Assembly: GCA_963705155.1 (NCBI GenBank)
Contig: CAVPJC010000015.1
Location: 104,886 to 168,885 of the forward strand
DNA length: 64,000 bases
Origin: CAVPJC01 sp963705155
Lineage (GTDB): Bacteria > Chloroflexota > Anaerolineae > Anaerolineales > UBA4823
Reading direction: 5' to 3'
Position 1 is the first letter of the stretch. Each line of letters begins with the position of its first letter. The notes beneath the pieces are model-generated. The model was given only the letters and a program-made list of their open reading frames with translations, did not search any database and was not told the DNA's origin. Shown in pieces: positions 8,936 to 16,931 of this stretch. A program made the position numbers and the translations under genes.

Positions 8936-10573
8936 CTACCCCGGCTGCACATAAGCCAGCGGATCCAGGTAGCGCGCCAGGATCCATTTTTCCCCGGCAT
9001 TGAGCGGCATTTGCGGGTCGCGGGACAGGTCGGTATCCCAGGTGGCGCCGTAGGCCAGGGCCAGATGGAGGAAAGGTTCCACCGGTAGGTGCGGGGTTTG
9101 GATCCAACCCAGCCGGCTTCCGAGTGGATACAATTTGCCGGGCTGGATGTCGTCGATCGCGCTCAGGCCGGTAAAGACGCTCAAAACCCGGGCGCCATCC
9201 GGCTGGAGATGGCGAAAGATCAGGCTTCCGCCGGGGTGTGCGGCGGCGCCAGCCGGCCCGGCATACAAACATTCGCCGTCGGCAGGCAGGATAACCGGAT
9301 GGGCCTGCACCCTGGCGGCGGGGGCGTTCGCCTGGGCGGGGTACAGGTCAATCCCTTCGTGGTTGTGCGGGGTCAGGAAGGCGCTTCCGATGCGGCAGGC
9401 AACGGCAGGTAATGGCAGCAGCGGCTGGCGCAGCAGCCTGGGCAGGGTGAGGCGCGGGAAAAGCTGGCGGTCGAGCAGCCAGAATTTGCTGGCGGCTTCC
9501 CATTCGTAAACATCCCGCTGTGTGCCCACCAGGACGAGATAATCGCGGATATACCCGAAACAGCGCCGGACCGTCTGCGAAAAGCCCCCGGAAGCGCCCC
9601 AGAACGGGCCAAAAACCAGGCCAAGCATGGTCGCATCGTTCTCAACCAGGGCTTTCACCGCGATCAGGTAGCGGATCAGGGCGGTGAACTTTTTCCCGGG
9701 GTCGGCTTTGCCCAGCTGGATTTCATGGTGACCCAGGATATTGGGCAGGGTGATGGCGTAACGCTTCATCACCGCCCACACCACCCCGACCACGTTGGCA
9801 ATCTGGCGCGAGGTCAGGGCGCTCTCCGGGCTGTCAAAGTCGTACCCGCAGATTTCGATGGCTATCGTGCGCAGGTTCGGGTCGGTCTGGGGATGACCAT
9901 CAAACATATCCTGCAGGATTGTGTGCACGCCTGAACCCTGCTTTTCAAGCTGGTAGAGGGCGCGGACAAAATACTGTTTTTTCTGCTTGTGGCCTTCGTG
10001 ATCCAGCGGCATCAGGTGCGAGGCCAGGAAAGGACAGCCATCGCTGTCCGGGGCCTGGGTTTGCAAAATGCCAATTTCACCGGCGCTCGCCTGGTCTGCG
10101 GGCCGAGGTTCAGCCCAACCAACCAGGTAATGGGCGCTGGTGCGGGTGATGTAATCATCCACCGGGCGCAGACTGTCGAAGCCGCGCAGGTAGCCTTTGA
10201 CCGTGCGGTCAAAATTATCACGATCGCCATACCAGTGCAGCACGATCGTCCAGGGCAGGCTGGTGGAAAGACGATCGACGCGCCGGCTGCGCTCACGGTT
10301 CCACTGCGTGGGGGCGAGGGGCGCCCGGGCGGGAGGCGAGCCGTCTTTCCACAGGTACAGATAGCCGTCTGCGCCGATATGCGCCGGCGGTACCATCGAG
10401 AGGATCGCCCGCAGGCTCACAGGGAGCTGCCCGATGTGGATAGCTGACAGGCCTGCGGGATCTTCCGCCCCTCCCGGCGCGGCTTCAGGCAGGGCCAGGC
10501 CGGCCGCGCACAGGCCTGCAAAGTGCAAGAAGTCTCTCCGGCTTAGTGGATTGGATAACCGTTCGGGTGGCAT
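8936..10573 (-). CDS. Tat-exported N-acetylmuramoyl-L-alanine amidase fused to an M23-like domain
   Basis: A twin-arginine signal (LSRRDFLHFAGLCAAGLALP) starts this 545-residue protein. The central part fits amidase_2/PGRP: a first His in TIVLHWYGDRDNFD, Glu in IAIEICG, and a His pair in NILGHHEIQLG, consistent with a zinc amidase cleaving the peptide stem from MurNAc. The C-terminal ~150 residues contain NHEGIDLYP (HxxxD) and FLHLALAYG, the metal-site pattern of M23/LytM endopeptidases. ATG at 10573 follows GGGGAAG. Export folded through Tat and a double wall-cleaving role are inferences. It may also be a non-catalytic LytM-like activator domain. Confidence 0.72.
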   Translation of the reverse strand: MPPERLSNPLSRRDFLHFAGLCAAGLALPEAAPGGAEDPAGLSAIHIGQLPVSLRAILSMVPPAHIGADGYLYLWKDGSPPARAPLAPTQWNRERSRRVDRLSTSLPWTIVLHWYGDRDNFDRTVKGYLRGFDSLRPVDDYITRTSAHYLVGWAEPRPADQASAGEIGILQTQAPDSDGCPFLASHLMPLDHEGHKQKKQYFVRALYQLEKQGSGVHTILQDMFDGHPQTDPNLRTIAIEICGYDFDSPESALTSRQIANVVGVVWAVMKRYAITLPNILGHHEIQLGKADPGKKFTALIRYLIAVKALVENDATMLGLVFGPFWGASGGFSQTVRRCFGYIRDYLVLVGTQRDVYEWEAASKFWLLDRQLFPRLTLPRLLRQPLLPLPAVACRIGSAFLTPHNHEGIDLYPAQANAPAARVQAHPVILPADGECLYAGPAGAAAHPGGSLIFRHLQPDGARVLSVFTGLSAIDDIQPGKLYPLGSRLGWIQTPHLPVEPFLHLALAYGATWDTDLSRDPQMPLNAGEKWILARYLDPLAYVQPG

Positions 10574-10596
10574 ACTTCCCCAAATTCTCCCAATTA

Positions 10597-10625
10597 ATCT
10601 TAGGTGCTGAGCCGGGAGAGTACAA
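10597..10625 (-). promoter_or_regulatory. Putative promoter of the amidase gene
   Basis: Minus strand: TTGTAC at 10625-10620, 17-bp spacer, TAAGAT at 10602-10597. Predicted start near 10590 leaves a short leader with GGGGAAG before the ATG at 10573. Confidence 0.5.
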
Positions 10626-10771
10626 CCCGCCTGGGAGGTATCTTTTCTACCTCAATCGGGGTAAGCATCTTTCTTGCGGGCGGGCGTCCGTATGCCCGGA
10701 TGCCGCCCACCTACCCCAACATCCTGCAGACCGGGTATACCCGTGCCCGGCTGCCCCGATCCCATCCCTTC

Positions 10772-10791
10772 GGCGGCATGGGGATGCCGCC
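10772..10791. promoter_or_regulatory. Perfect 8-bp hairpin in the amidase-folC intergenic region
   Basis: GGCGGCAT and ATGCCGCC flank a GGGG loop. There is no T-run on either side, so it is not a standard terminator. It may be part of an untranslated structured element. Confidence 0.4.
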
Positions 10792-10850
10792 TCACCCGAA
10801 AAAAGCGGGGGTTGCCGCCTCTTCACGCCCAGCAATACCGGGTTCGCCTC

Positions 10851-10879
10851 TTGCAGAGTGCCTTCCTAAAGGTTACAAT
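10851..10879 (+). promoter_or_regulatory. Putative folC promoter with near-leaderless spacing
   Basis: TTGCAG at 10851-10856, a 17-bp spacer and TACAAT at 10874-10879. The ATG of folC is at 10889, so a start 6-8 nt after the -10 box would leave only 1-3 nt of leader. No Shine-Dalgarno sequence precedes the ATG within such a transcript. Confidence 0.5.
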
Positions 10880-10888
10880 CCCTGCACG

Positions 10889-12223
10889 ATGACCATAGAC
10901 GAGAACTATCAAAAAACGCTGGACTACCTGTACAGCTTTGTGGATTTCAGCATGACACGCGGGGCGCGGATTGCGCCCGACCAGTTTGACCTGGCGCGCA
11001 TGCGGGATTTTTTGAGCGCCCTGGGCAACCCGGAGCAGGCCTACCCCTGCCTGCACATCGCCGGGACCAAAGGCAAGGGGTCGGTATCAGCGATGTGCGC
11101 CAGTGCGCTGCGAGCAGGGGGGTACCGGGTGGGTCTGTACACTTCACCGCACCTGGAAGATTACGCCGAACGGATCCGGGTCAACGGCGAGAACATCCCG
11201 CATGCTGAAATGGCGCGCCTGGTCGATGAAATGAAACCGGCCATCGAAAGCATCCCGCGCCTGACGACTTTTGAAATCACGACCGGTCTGGCCTTTTTGT
11301 ATTTTGCCCGACAGGGTGTGGAGGCAGCGGTGTTTGAGGTGGGCCTGGGTGGGCGGCTGGATGCCACCAATGTGCTTTTACCCGCAGTGACCGTCATCAC
11401 ATCCCTTTCTTATGACCACACCTACATCCTGGGTAATACGCTGGCTGAGATCGCCGGAGAAAAGGGCGGGATTATCAAGCCGGGGGTGCCGCTCGTCGCG
11501 GCGCCGCAGCAGGAAGAGGCGCGCCTGGTTTTGGAGCGGATTTCTGCAGAGCGCGGGGCGCCTTTGATCCAGGTGGGCCGGGATGTGCTTTTCCGGGCGG
11601 GTGCGCATACCCTGGACGGCCAGGAGCTGGACGTGTGGCGCGAAGGCCAGACTGCGCAGCGGCTCTTCATCCCGCTGCTGGGGAGCTACCAGGTGGAAAA
11701 CGCGGCCGTGGCCTGGGCGGCGCTGGAACAGTTTTCGCAGCGAGCGCTGCCGGTGAGCCCGGAAGCCGTGCTGCAGGGGTTCGCGGGTGTAGATTGGCCG
11801 GGGCGCTTTGAGGTGCTGCGGCGCGAGCCGCCGGTGGTGGTCAATTCGGCCCACAACCGCGATTCTTCCCGCAAGCTGCGCCAGGCTCTCGACGATTACT
11901 TTCCCGGGCGTGAGGTGGTGCTGATCTACGGCGCATCGGAAGACAAGGATATTGCCGGTATGTTTGATGAGCTGCTGCCACGCGTGCGCCTGGTGGTGGT
12001 GACCAAATCCTTCCATCCACGTGCCATTGAACCGGAGCTGCTGGTGAAACTGGCCGTTAAGCATGACCGGCCGGTGATGGTTGTGCCTGAGGTGGTGGAC
12101 GCCCTGGACGAAGCCCTGGCTGCCGCCGGGGATGGAGCGGTAGTGCTGGCGACGGGTAGTATTTTTGTGGCCGCGGGCGTGCGCCAGGCCTGGCGGGAGA
12201 AAAATTATCATGAAAAACAATGA
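10889..12223 (+). CDS. folC: Folylpolyglutamate synthase / dihydrofolate synthase
   Basis: The 444-residue Mur-ligase-like ATPase has its P-loop at about residues 57-66 (IAGTKGKGSVSA), then GLYTSPHLEDYAERIRVNG, SYDHTYILGNTLAEIAGEKG and a C-terminal VVVNSAHNRDSSRKL motif. FolC adds glutamate to folates, or to dihydropteroate in bifunctional forms. The ATG at 10889 matches family length, and the TTGCAG/TACAAT promoter sits directly before it. The 3' end overlaps the lon start by 14 bp, so the two genes are cotranscribed. Confidence 0.93.
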   Translation: MTIDENYQKTLDYLYSFVDFSMTRGARIAPDQFDLARMRDFLSALGNPEQAYPCLHIAGTKGKGSVSAMCASALRAGGYRVGLYTSPHLEDYAERIRVNGENIPHAEMARLVDEMKPAIESIPRLTTFEITTGLAFLYFARQGVEAAVFEVGLGGRLDATNVLLPAVTVITSLSYDHTYILGNTLAEIAGEKGGIIKPGVPLVAAPQQEEARLVLERISAERGAPLIQVGRDVLFRAGAHTLDGQELDVWREGQTAQRLFIPLLGSYQVENAAVAWAALEQFSQRALPVSPEAVLQGFAGVDWPGRFEVLRREPPVVVNSAHNRDSSRKLRQALDDYFPGREVVLIYGASEDKDIAGMFDELLPRVRLVVVTKSFHPRAIEPELLVKLAVKHDRPVMVVPEVVDALDEALAAAGDGAVVLATGSIFVAAGVRQAWREKNYHEKQ

Positions 12224-14780
12224 TTGGTTTATGCGCGAGGACGATGAAGAGTTTGGCGAGGCGCTTCACCGGCGGACAGAAGAACTTTATAACGTACCGG
12301 ATGCCGAGCCGGATGAAGACGGCCTGATCGAATGCGCGGTCCTGCCTCTGAGGGACCTGGTGGTGTTCCCGCGCATGGTTTCGCCCATTTTTGTGGGGCG
12401 CGAAAGCTCGCTCCTGGCCATCGAGGATGCCCAGCTGAGCGACCAGACCGTGATTGCCCTGACCCAGCGGGATGCAGACGTGGATGAGCCCGGTGCGGAG
12501 GATTTTCTCGCGGTGGGCGTCGAGCTGGCGGTCGGCCGGTTGCTGGATATGCCAGACGGCTCCAACTCTGCCCTGGTGCAGGGGCGGCGGCGGGTTGAAG
12601 TGGTGGAATTTATCCAGGTGGAGCCATTTCTGCGCGTGCGCGCCCGGCCCATCTATGATGACGTGGATGTGGATATTCACACCGATGCCAGCATGCGCAC
12701 CGTGCTGGAGCTGTTTCAGAAGTGTGTGAACCTGGATCGCAGCCTGCCTGAAGAGGCCTACCTGTACGCCATTAATGTGGAAGAACCGGGCTGGCTGGCC
12801 GATATGATTGCCACCGCCGTGGCGCCGCCGCTGGAAGTGCGCCAGGAGCTGCTGCTGACGCTGGATCCGCTGGAACGCCTGCGGCGGGTGATCAAGCTGC
12901 TGGCGAGCGAAGTGGATGTGCTGGAACTGGAAGATGAAATCCACAGCCGGGCGCAGAGCGAAGTGGACCGCACACAGCGTGAATTTTACCTGCGGGAGCA
13001 GATCAAGGCCATCCAGACCGAGCTGGGAGAGGGCGACCTGTGGTCGCGCGAGCTGCAGGAGGTGCGCGCCCGGGTGGAAGCGGCCAACCTGCCGGATGAA
13101 GTGCTGGCGAGGGCATTGAAGGAAATTGACCGCCTGGGGCAGATGCCGCCCATGTCGCCGGAGGTGGGCATTATCCGCACGTATGTGGATTGGATCCTGG
13201 ATCTGCCGTGGACAACACTGACGGAAGACAACCTGGATGTGCGCCACGCCGCAGCAGTGCTGGAGCGCGATCATTACGGGCTGCCGCGCGCCAAGGAGCG
13301 CGTGCTGGAATATATTGCCGTACGCAGCCTGAAACCGCGCCGGCTGCGCCAGCCCATCCTGTGCTTTATCGGACCACCCGGAACAGGCAAAACCTCGTTG
13401 GGGCAGTCGATCGCCGATGCCCTGGGGCGCAAGTTTGTGCGCCTATCGCTGGGCGGGGTGCGCGATGAAGCTGAGATCCGCGGCCACCGGCGCACCTATA
13501 TTGGCGCGCTGCCCGGGCGGATTTTGCAAACCATGAAGCGGGCGGGGTCGTTGAACCCGCTGTTTATGCTGGATGAAATTGACAAGCTGGGGCAGGATTT
13601 TCGCGGCGACCCGGCGGCAGCCATGCTCGAAGTGCTGGATCCCGAGCAAAACTTTGCATTTTCCGATCATTACCTGGAGATGGCCTACGATCTCTCCAAG
13701 GTCATGTTCATCACCACCGCCAACACCGCCAGCACCATCCCGCCGGCGCTGATGGACCGCATGGAGCTGATCGAGTTTCCCGGCTACATCGAAGAAGAAA
13801 AGCTGGAGATTGCCAACCGCTTCCTGGTGCCCCGCCAGCTGGCGGAGAACGGGCTGGAGGAAGGCGAGGTGCGCCTGACCAGCCAGGCTGTGCAGCGGGT
13901 GATTCGCGAGTACACCTACGAAGCCGGGGTGCGCAACCTGGAGCGTGAGATCGGGCGGGTGATCCGCAAGCTGGCCCGGTTGAAAGCCGAAGGCAAACGC
14001 TTTCCCACCCACCTGGGGGCCTCGGTCATCGAGCGCTTCCTGGGACCGCCGCAGTTCTTCAACATGGAAGCAGAGCGCCAGAACGAGATCGGTGTGGCAA
14101 CCGCGGTGGCATGGACGGAAACCGGCGGCGAAATTATGCCGGTGGAAGTGCTGCTGATGGATGGCAAAGGCAACCTGCAAATCACCGGGCAGATCGGCAA
14201 TGTCATGCAAGAATCGGCTCAGGCGGCGCTTTCGTATCTGAAATCGCGCTCGAGCAGCTTTGAGATCGATACGCAAATCTTTGACCAGGTGGATATTCAT
14301 ATCCACATCCCCGAGGGAGCCATCCCCAAGGATGGACCCAGCGCGGGCATCACCATCGCCACTGCGCTGGTTTCGGCGTTTACCGGGCGGGAGGTGCTGC
14401 GCGAGGTAGGTATGACCGGCGAGATCACCCTGCGCGGGCGGGTTCTGCCGGTGGGCGGCGTGCGCGAGAAAGTGCTGGCGGCTTACCGCTCTGGTTTGAA
14501 GACGGTGCTCCTGCCAAAACGCAACCTGAAAGACCTGATCGATGTGCCCAAGAAAGCGCGCAGCGAGATGAAGCTGATACCGGTGGAACACATGGACCAG
14601 GTGTTGGAGCTGGCCCTGGCGCCGGCGCCGGCCCCGAGCAAGGGTCGTACGGCGCGGGCGCGTAAAACAAAAGCCGCCTCAGAGACCGGTGAAAAGGAAG
14701 TCTCCGGAGGATACGCGGATAAGAAAGCCGAGTGGGGCAACGAGCCGCGCGGTTTACCGCCCATCCCGCCGGCGGCCTGA
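12210..14780 (+). CDS. lon: ATP-dependent protease Lon
   Basis: 856 residues in the standard order. The LON substrate-binding domain (LPLRDLVVFPRMVSPIFVG) comes first, followed by a coiled linker with REFYLREQIKAIQTELGEGD. The AAA+ module has Walker A GPPGTGKTSLG at about 388 and Walker B FMLDEIDKLG. The protease domain has catalytic Ser711 (PKDGPSAGIT) and Lys754 (GGVREKVLAA), the 43-residue spacing normal for Lon. The C-terminus is extended by a charged, low-complexity tail of about 50 residues. Starts within the end of folC. Degrades damaged and regulatory proteins in the cytoplasm. Confidence 0.96.
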   Translation: MKNNDWFMREDDEEFGEALHRRTEELYNVPDAEPDEDGLIECAVLPLRDLVVFPRMVSPIFVGRESSLLAIEDAQLSDQTVIALTQRDADVDEPGAEDFLAVGVELAVGRLLDMPDGSNSALVQGRRRVEVVEFIQVEPFLRVRARPIYDDVDVDIHTDASMRTVLELFQKCVNLDRSLPEEAYLYAINVEEPGWLADMIATAVAPPLEVRQELLLTLDPLERLRRVIKLLASEVDVLELEDEIHSRAQSEVDRTQREFYLREQIKAIQTELGEGDLWSRELQEVRARVEAANLPDEVLARALKEIDRLGQMPPMSPEVGIIRTYVDWILDLPWTTLTEDNLDVRHAAAVLERDHYGLPRAKERVLEYIAVRSLKPRRLRQPILCFIGPPGTGKTSLGQSIADALGRKFVRLSLGGVRDEAEIRGHRRTYIGALPGRILQTMKRAGSLNPLFMLDEIDKLGQDFRGDPAAAMLEVLDPEQNFAFSDHYLEMAYDLSKVMFITTANTASTIPPALMDRMELIEFPGYIEEEKLEIANRFLVPRQLAENGLEEGEVRLTSQAVQRVIREYTYEAGVRNLEREIGRVIRKLARLKAEGKRFPTHLGASVIERFLGPPQFFNMEAERQNEIGVATAVAWTETGGEIMPVEVLLMDGKGNLQITGQIGNVMQESAQAALSYLKSRSSSFEIDTQIFDQVDIHIHIPEGAIPKDGPSAGITIATALVSAFTGREVLREVGMTGEITLRGRVLPVGGVREKVLAAYRSGLKTVLLPKRNLKDLIDVPKKARSEMKLIPVEHMDQVLELALAPAPAPSKGRTARARKTKAASETGEKEVSGGYADKKAEWGNEPRGLPPIPPAA

Positions 14781-14840
14781 AGGGCTGCCGGCCGCGAACG
14801 GATGACCCAATAACCTGAGGATCAGGCGGGATAATCGAGC

Positions 14841-16220
14841 GTGGATGCACAACTGATTCAGACACTGCTGAGGCGCGGCATGGGGCCAGATCTGCACTGG
14901 CACACGGAAGACGTGCCGGTGGCACGGCTGGCAACCACGCTGGTGGGAATGGCCAATGCCGGCGGCGGGACGGTGCTGCTGGGCGTCACACCACGCAGCG
15001 GACATTTGCTGGGGGTGGTTGCGCCGGCAGACACGACCGACCGTGTTTTTCAGGCGGCGCTGCTGGCCGAACCGCCCCTGGTGCTGCCAGTGCCCAGGCT
15101 GGTGGCGGTGAACGACCACCAGGTGATGGTGATCAGTGTGCCCGTCGGCTTGCCGCATGTGTATGCGTTGGATGGGCGCTACCTGGGGCGGGAGGGCACC
15201 CAGAACAATCCGCTGCCCGCCCGGCGCCTGCGGCAGTTGCTGCTGGAGCGCGGCGTGATGCAGTTCGAATCGCTGCTCCCACCCGGCGCCAGCCTGGACG
15301 ACCTGGACGGCGAGCAGGTGGAGCAATATGCGGCGCGGGTGAGCGGCGGCGGGGAAACGTCCAGCCGTGAAGTCCTGCTGCGGCGCGGCTGCCTCAAGCT
15401 GGAAGACGGTGTTTACCGGCCCACCTACGCCGCGCTGCTCTTGTTCGGGCGCTACCCGCAGCAGTGGCTGCCAGGCGCCAGCGTGCTGGCAGCACGCTTT
15501 TCCGGGGCGTCTTTCACCGAAACATTTATGAAACAGGAAATTCGCGGCAGCCTGCCGCAGCAGCTGCGCCAGGCAGAGTTATTCCTGCGCGAGAATATGC
15601 GCAGTGTGGTGCGGTTGGTGGGGCTGGCGCACCAGGAGACGAGCGAATACCCCTTCGAGGCGGTGCGCGAGCTGCTGGTGAACGCGGTGGCGCACCGTGA
15701 CTATAACCTGCAGGGCGATGTGATCCATTTGAATTACTTTTCAGACCGCATCGAAGTGCAGTCACCAGGTGGGCTGCCCGGGCCGGTGACGCTGGATAAC
15801 CTGCTGGAGGCGCGTTTCTCGCGCAACGCTGTGATTGTTCAGGTGCTGGCAGACCTGGGTTTTGTGGAGCGGCTGGGGTACGGGCTGGACCGGGTGGTGG
15901 CGGTGATGCGCGATCAGGGTCTGCGCCCGCCGCGTTTTGAAGAAATCGGCGGGACTTTCCGGGTGACGCTGCACGGCGAGACGCTGCCCCCGGGGAGCAG
16001 TGTGGACCTTGCGGTGTACCAGAACCTGGATATCAACCCGCGGCAGCAGGCGGTGCTGGTTTACCTGGCCCGCCGCCGCCGCATCACCAACAGCGAATTC
16101 CAGGAGATTTGCCCCGAGGTGCACACCGAAACACTGCGCCGTGACCTGGCAGACCTGGTGGGGCGGGGGGTGCTGATCAAGGTGGGGGATAAGCGGGCCA
16201 CGTACTACATCCTGAAATAA
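14841..16220 (+). CDS. AlbA_2 (Schlafen/AAA_4-type) regulator with GHKL-like and HTH domains
   Basis: GTG start 60 bp after lon. The N-terminal ~110 residues are an AlbA_2 domain (LVGMANAGGGTVLLGVTP). The centre has a GHKL/HATPase_c_4-like region (EAVRELLVNAVAHRDYN, VQSPGGLPG, ERLGYGLDRVVAVM), and the C-terminus is a DeoR/winged-helix-like segment (ETLRRDLADLVGRGVL). This is the COG2865 type, often labelled 'ATP-dependent DNA helicase RecG-like' or 'putative transcriptional regulator'; no helicase domain is present here. Function unknown; DNA binding is likely. It converges on ung, the two stops being a few bases apart. Confidence 0.8.
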   Translation: MDAQLIQTLLRRGMGPDLHWHTEDVPVARLATTLVGMANAGGGTVLLGVTPRSGHLLGVVAPADTTDRVFQAALLAEPPLVLPVPRLVAVNDHQVMVISVPVGLPHVYALDGRYLGREGTQNNPLPARRLRQLLLERGVMQFESLLPPGASLDDLDGEQVEQYAARVSGGGETSSREVLLRRGCLKLEDGVYRPTYAALLLFGRYPQQWLPGASVLAARFSGASFTETFMKQEIRGSLPQQLRQAELFLRENMRSVVRLVGLAHQETSEYPFEAVRELLVNAVAHRDYNLQGDVIHLNYFSDRIEVQSPGGLPGPVTLDNLLEARFSRNAVIVQVLADLGFVERLGYGLDRVVAVMRDQGLRPPRFEEIGGTFRVTLHGETLPPGSSVDLAVYQNLDINPRQQAVLVYLARRRRITNSEFQEICPEVHTETLRRDLADLVGRGVLIKVGDKRATYYILK

Positions 16221-16221
16221 G

Positions 16222-16905
16222 TCAACGCGGTAAATTGGGGAGCTGCCAGTTGATTTCTGGCAGACCGGCCTCACGCAGGGCTGCATTGGCGCGCGAGAAA
16301 GGCCGGCTGCCAAAAAAACCGCTGGCTGCCGACAGGGGCGAGGGATGCGCCAATTCGATGACCACATGGCGGGTGCGGTCCACAAGCTCTGCCTTGCGGC
16401 GGGCATAGGCGCCCCACAAGATAAAGACCACCCGGGTGGGCAGCCGGTTGACAGCCTGGAAGACGGCGTCGGTGAACTGTTCCCAGCCTTTGCCCTGGTG
16501 CGAGTTTGCCTGTCCGCTGCGTACGGTCAGGACGGCGTTGAGCAACAGCACCCCCTGGCGCGCCCACGGCACCAGACAGCCGTGATCGGGCGGGGTGGCT
16601 CCGACATCCTGCTCAAGCTCTTTGTAGATATTGCGCAAGGATGGCGGCAGAGGCACCTGCGGGCGGACGGAGAAACTGCAGCCGTGCGCCTGGTGGGGTC
16701 CGTGGTAGGGGTCCTGCCCCAGGATCAGGACGCGCACCGATTCAATCGGGGTGTACGCCAGCGCCGAAAATATTTCGGTCTCCTTAGGATAGATCGTGCA
16801 GCGCGTGCGTTCACCTTCCAGGTAGGCTCGCAGCGCCTGGAAATACGGTTTTTCTAACTCCTGGCCCACAACCGGCAGCCATGCAGCAGGCAGGTTCAGT
16901 TCCAT
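16222..16905 (-). CDS. ung: Uracil-DNA glycosylase (family 1)
   Basis: The 227-residue protein carries both Ung signatures: the water-activating Asp65 in LILGQDPYHGPHQAHGCSFS and the HPSPLSA loop near the C-terminus, plus GVLLLNAVLTVR and ILWGAYARRK. It excises uracil from DNA to begin base-excision repair. It is the last gene of the minus-strand group that starts at 22189, 26 bp after the sugar dehydrogenase gene. Confidence 0.96.
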   Translation of the reverse strand: MELNLPAAWLPVVGQELEKPYFQALRAYLEGERTRCTIYPKETEIFSALAYTPIESVRVLILGQDPYHGPHQAHGCSFSVRPQVPLPPSLRNIYKELEQDVGATPPDHGCLVPWARQGVLLLNAVLTVRSGQANSHQGKGWEQFTDAVFQAVNRLPTRVVFILWGAYARRKAELVDRTRHVVIELAHPSPLSAASGFFGSRPFSRANAALREAGLPEINWQLPNLPR

Positions 16906-16931
16906 GGTTGCTTCCCCTGTACGATGATAAA

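Larger units (their letters stand above)
10574..10888. other. Divergent intergenic region between the amidase and folC
   Basis: 315 bp carrying outward-facing promoters at both ends (listed separately) and a GC-rich middle with several palindromes: CGGGTATACCCG at 10732-10743 and an 8-bp stem with GGGG loop at 10772-10791. No coding sequence with recognisable similarity is visible. The structured middle could be a small RNA or a repeat remnant. Confidence 0.55.

Noticed and set aside
10604..10888. N-terminal extension of folC upstream of 10889
   Set aside because: The extra residues have no FolC similarity and would cover the promoter and palindromes; ATG 10889 gives the family length.
12057..13274. 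Open frame antisense to the folC end and lon
   Set aside because: His/Gln-rich shadow of lon with no start signals; lon motifs are complete on the plus strand.
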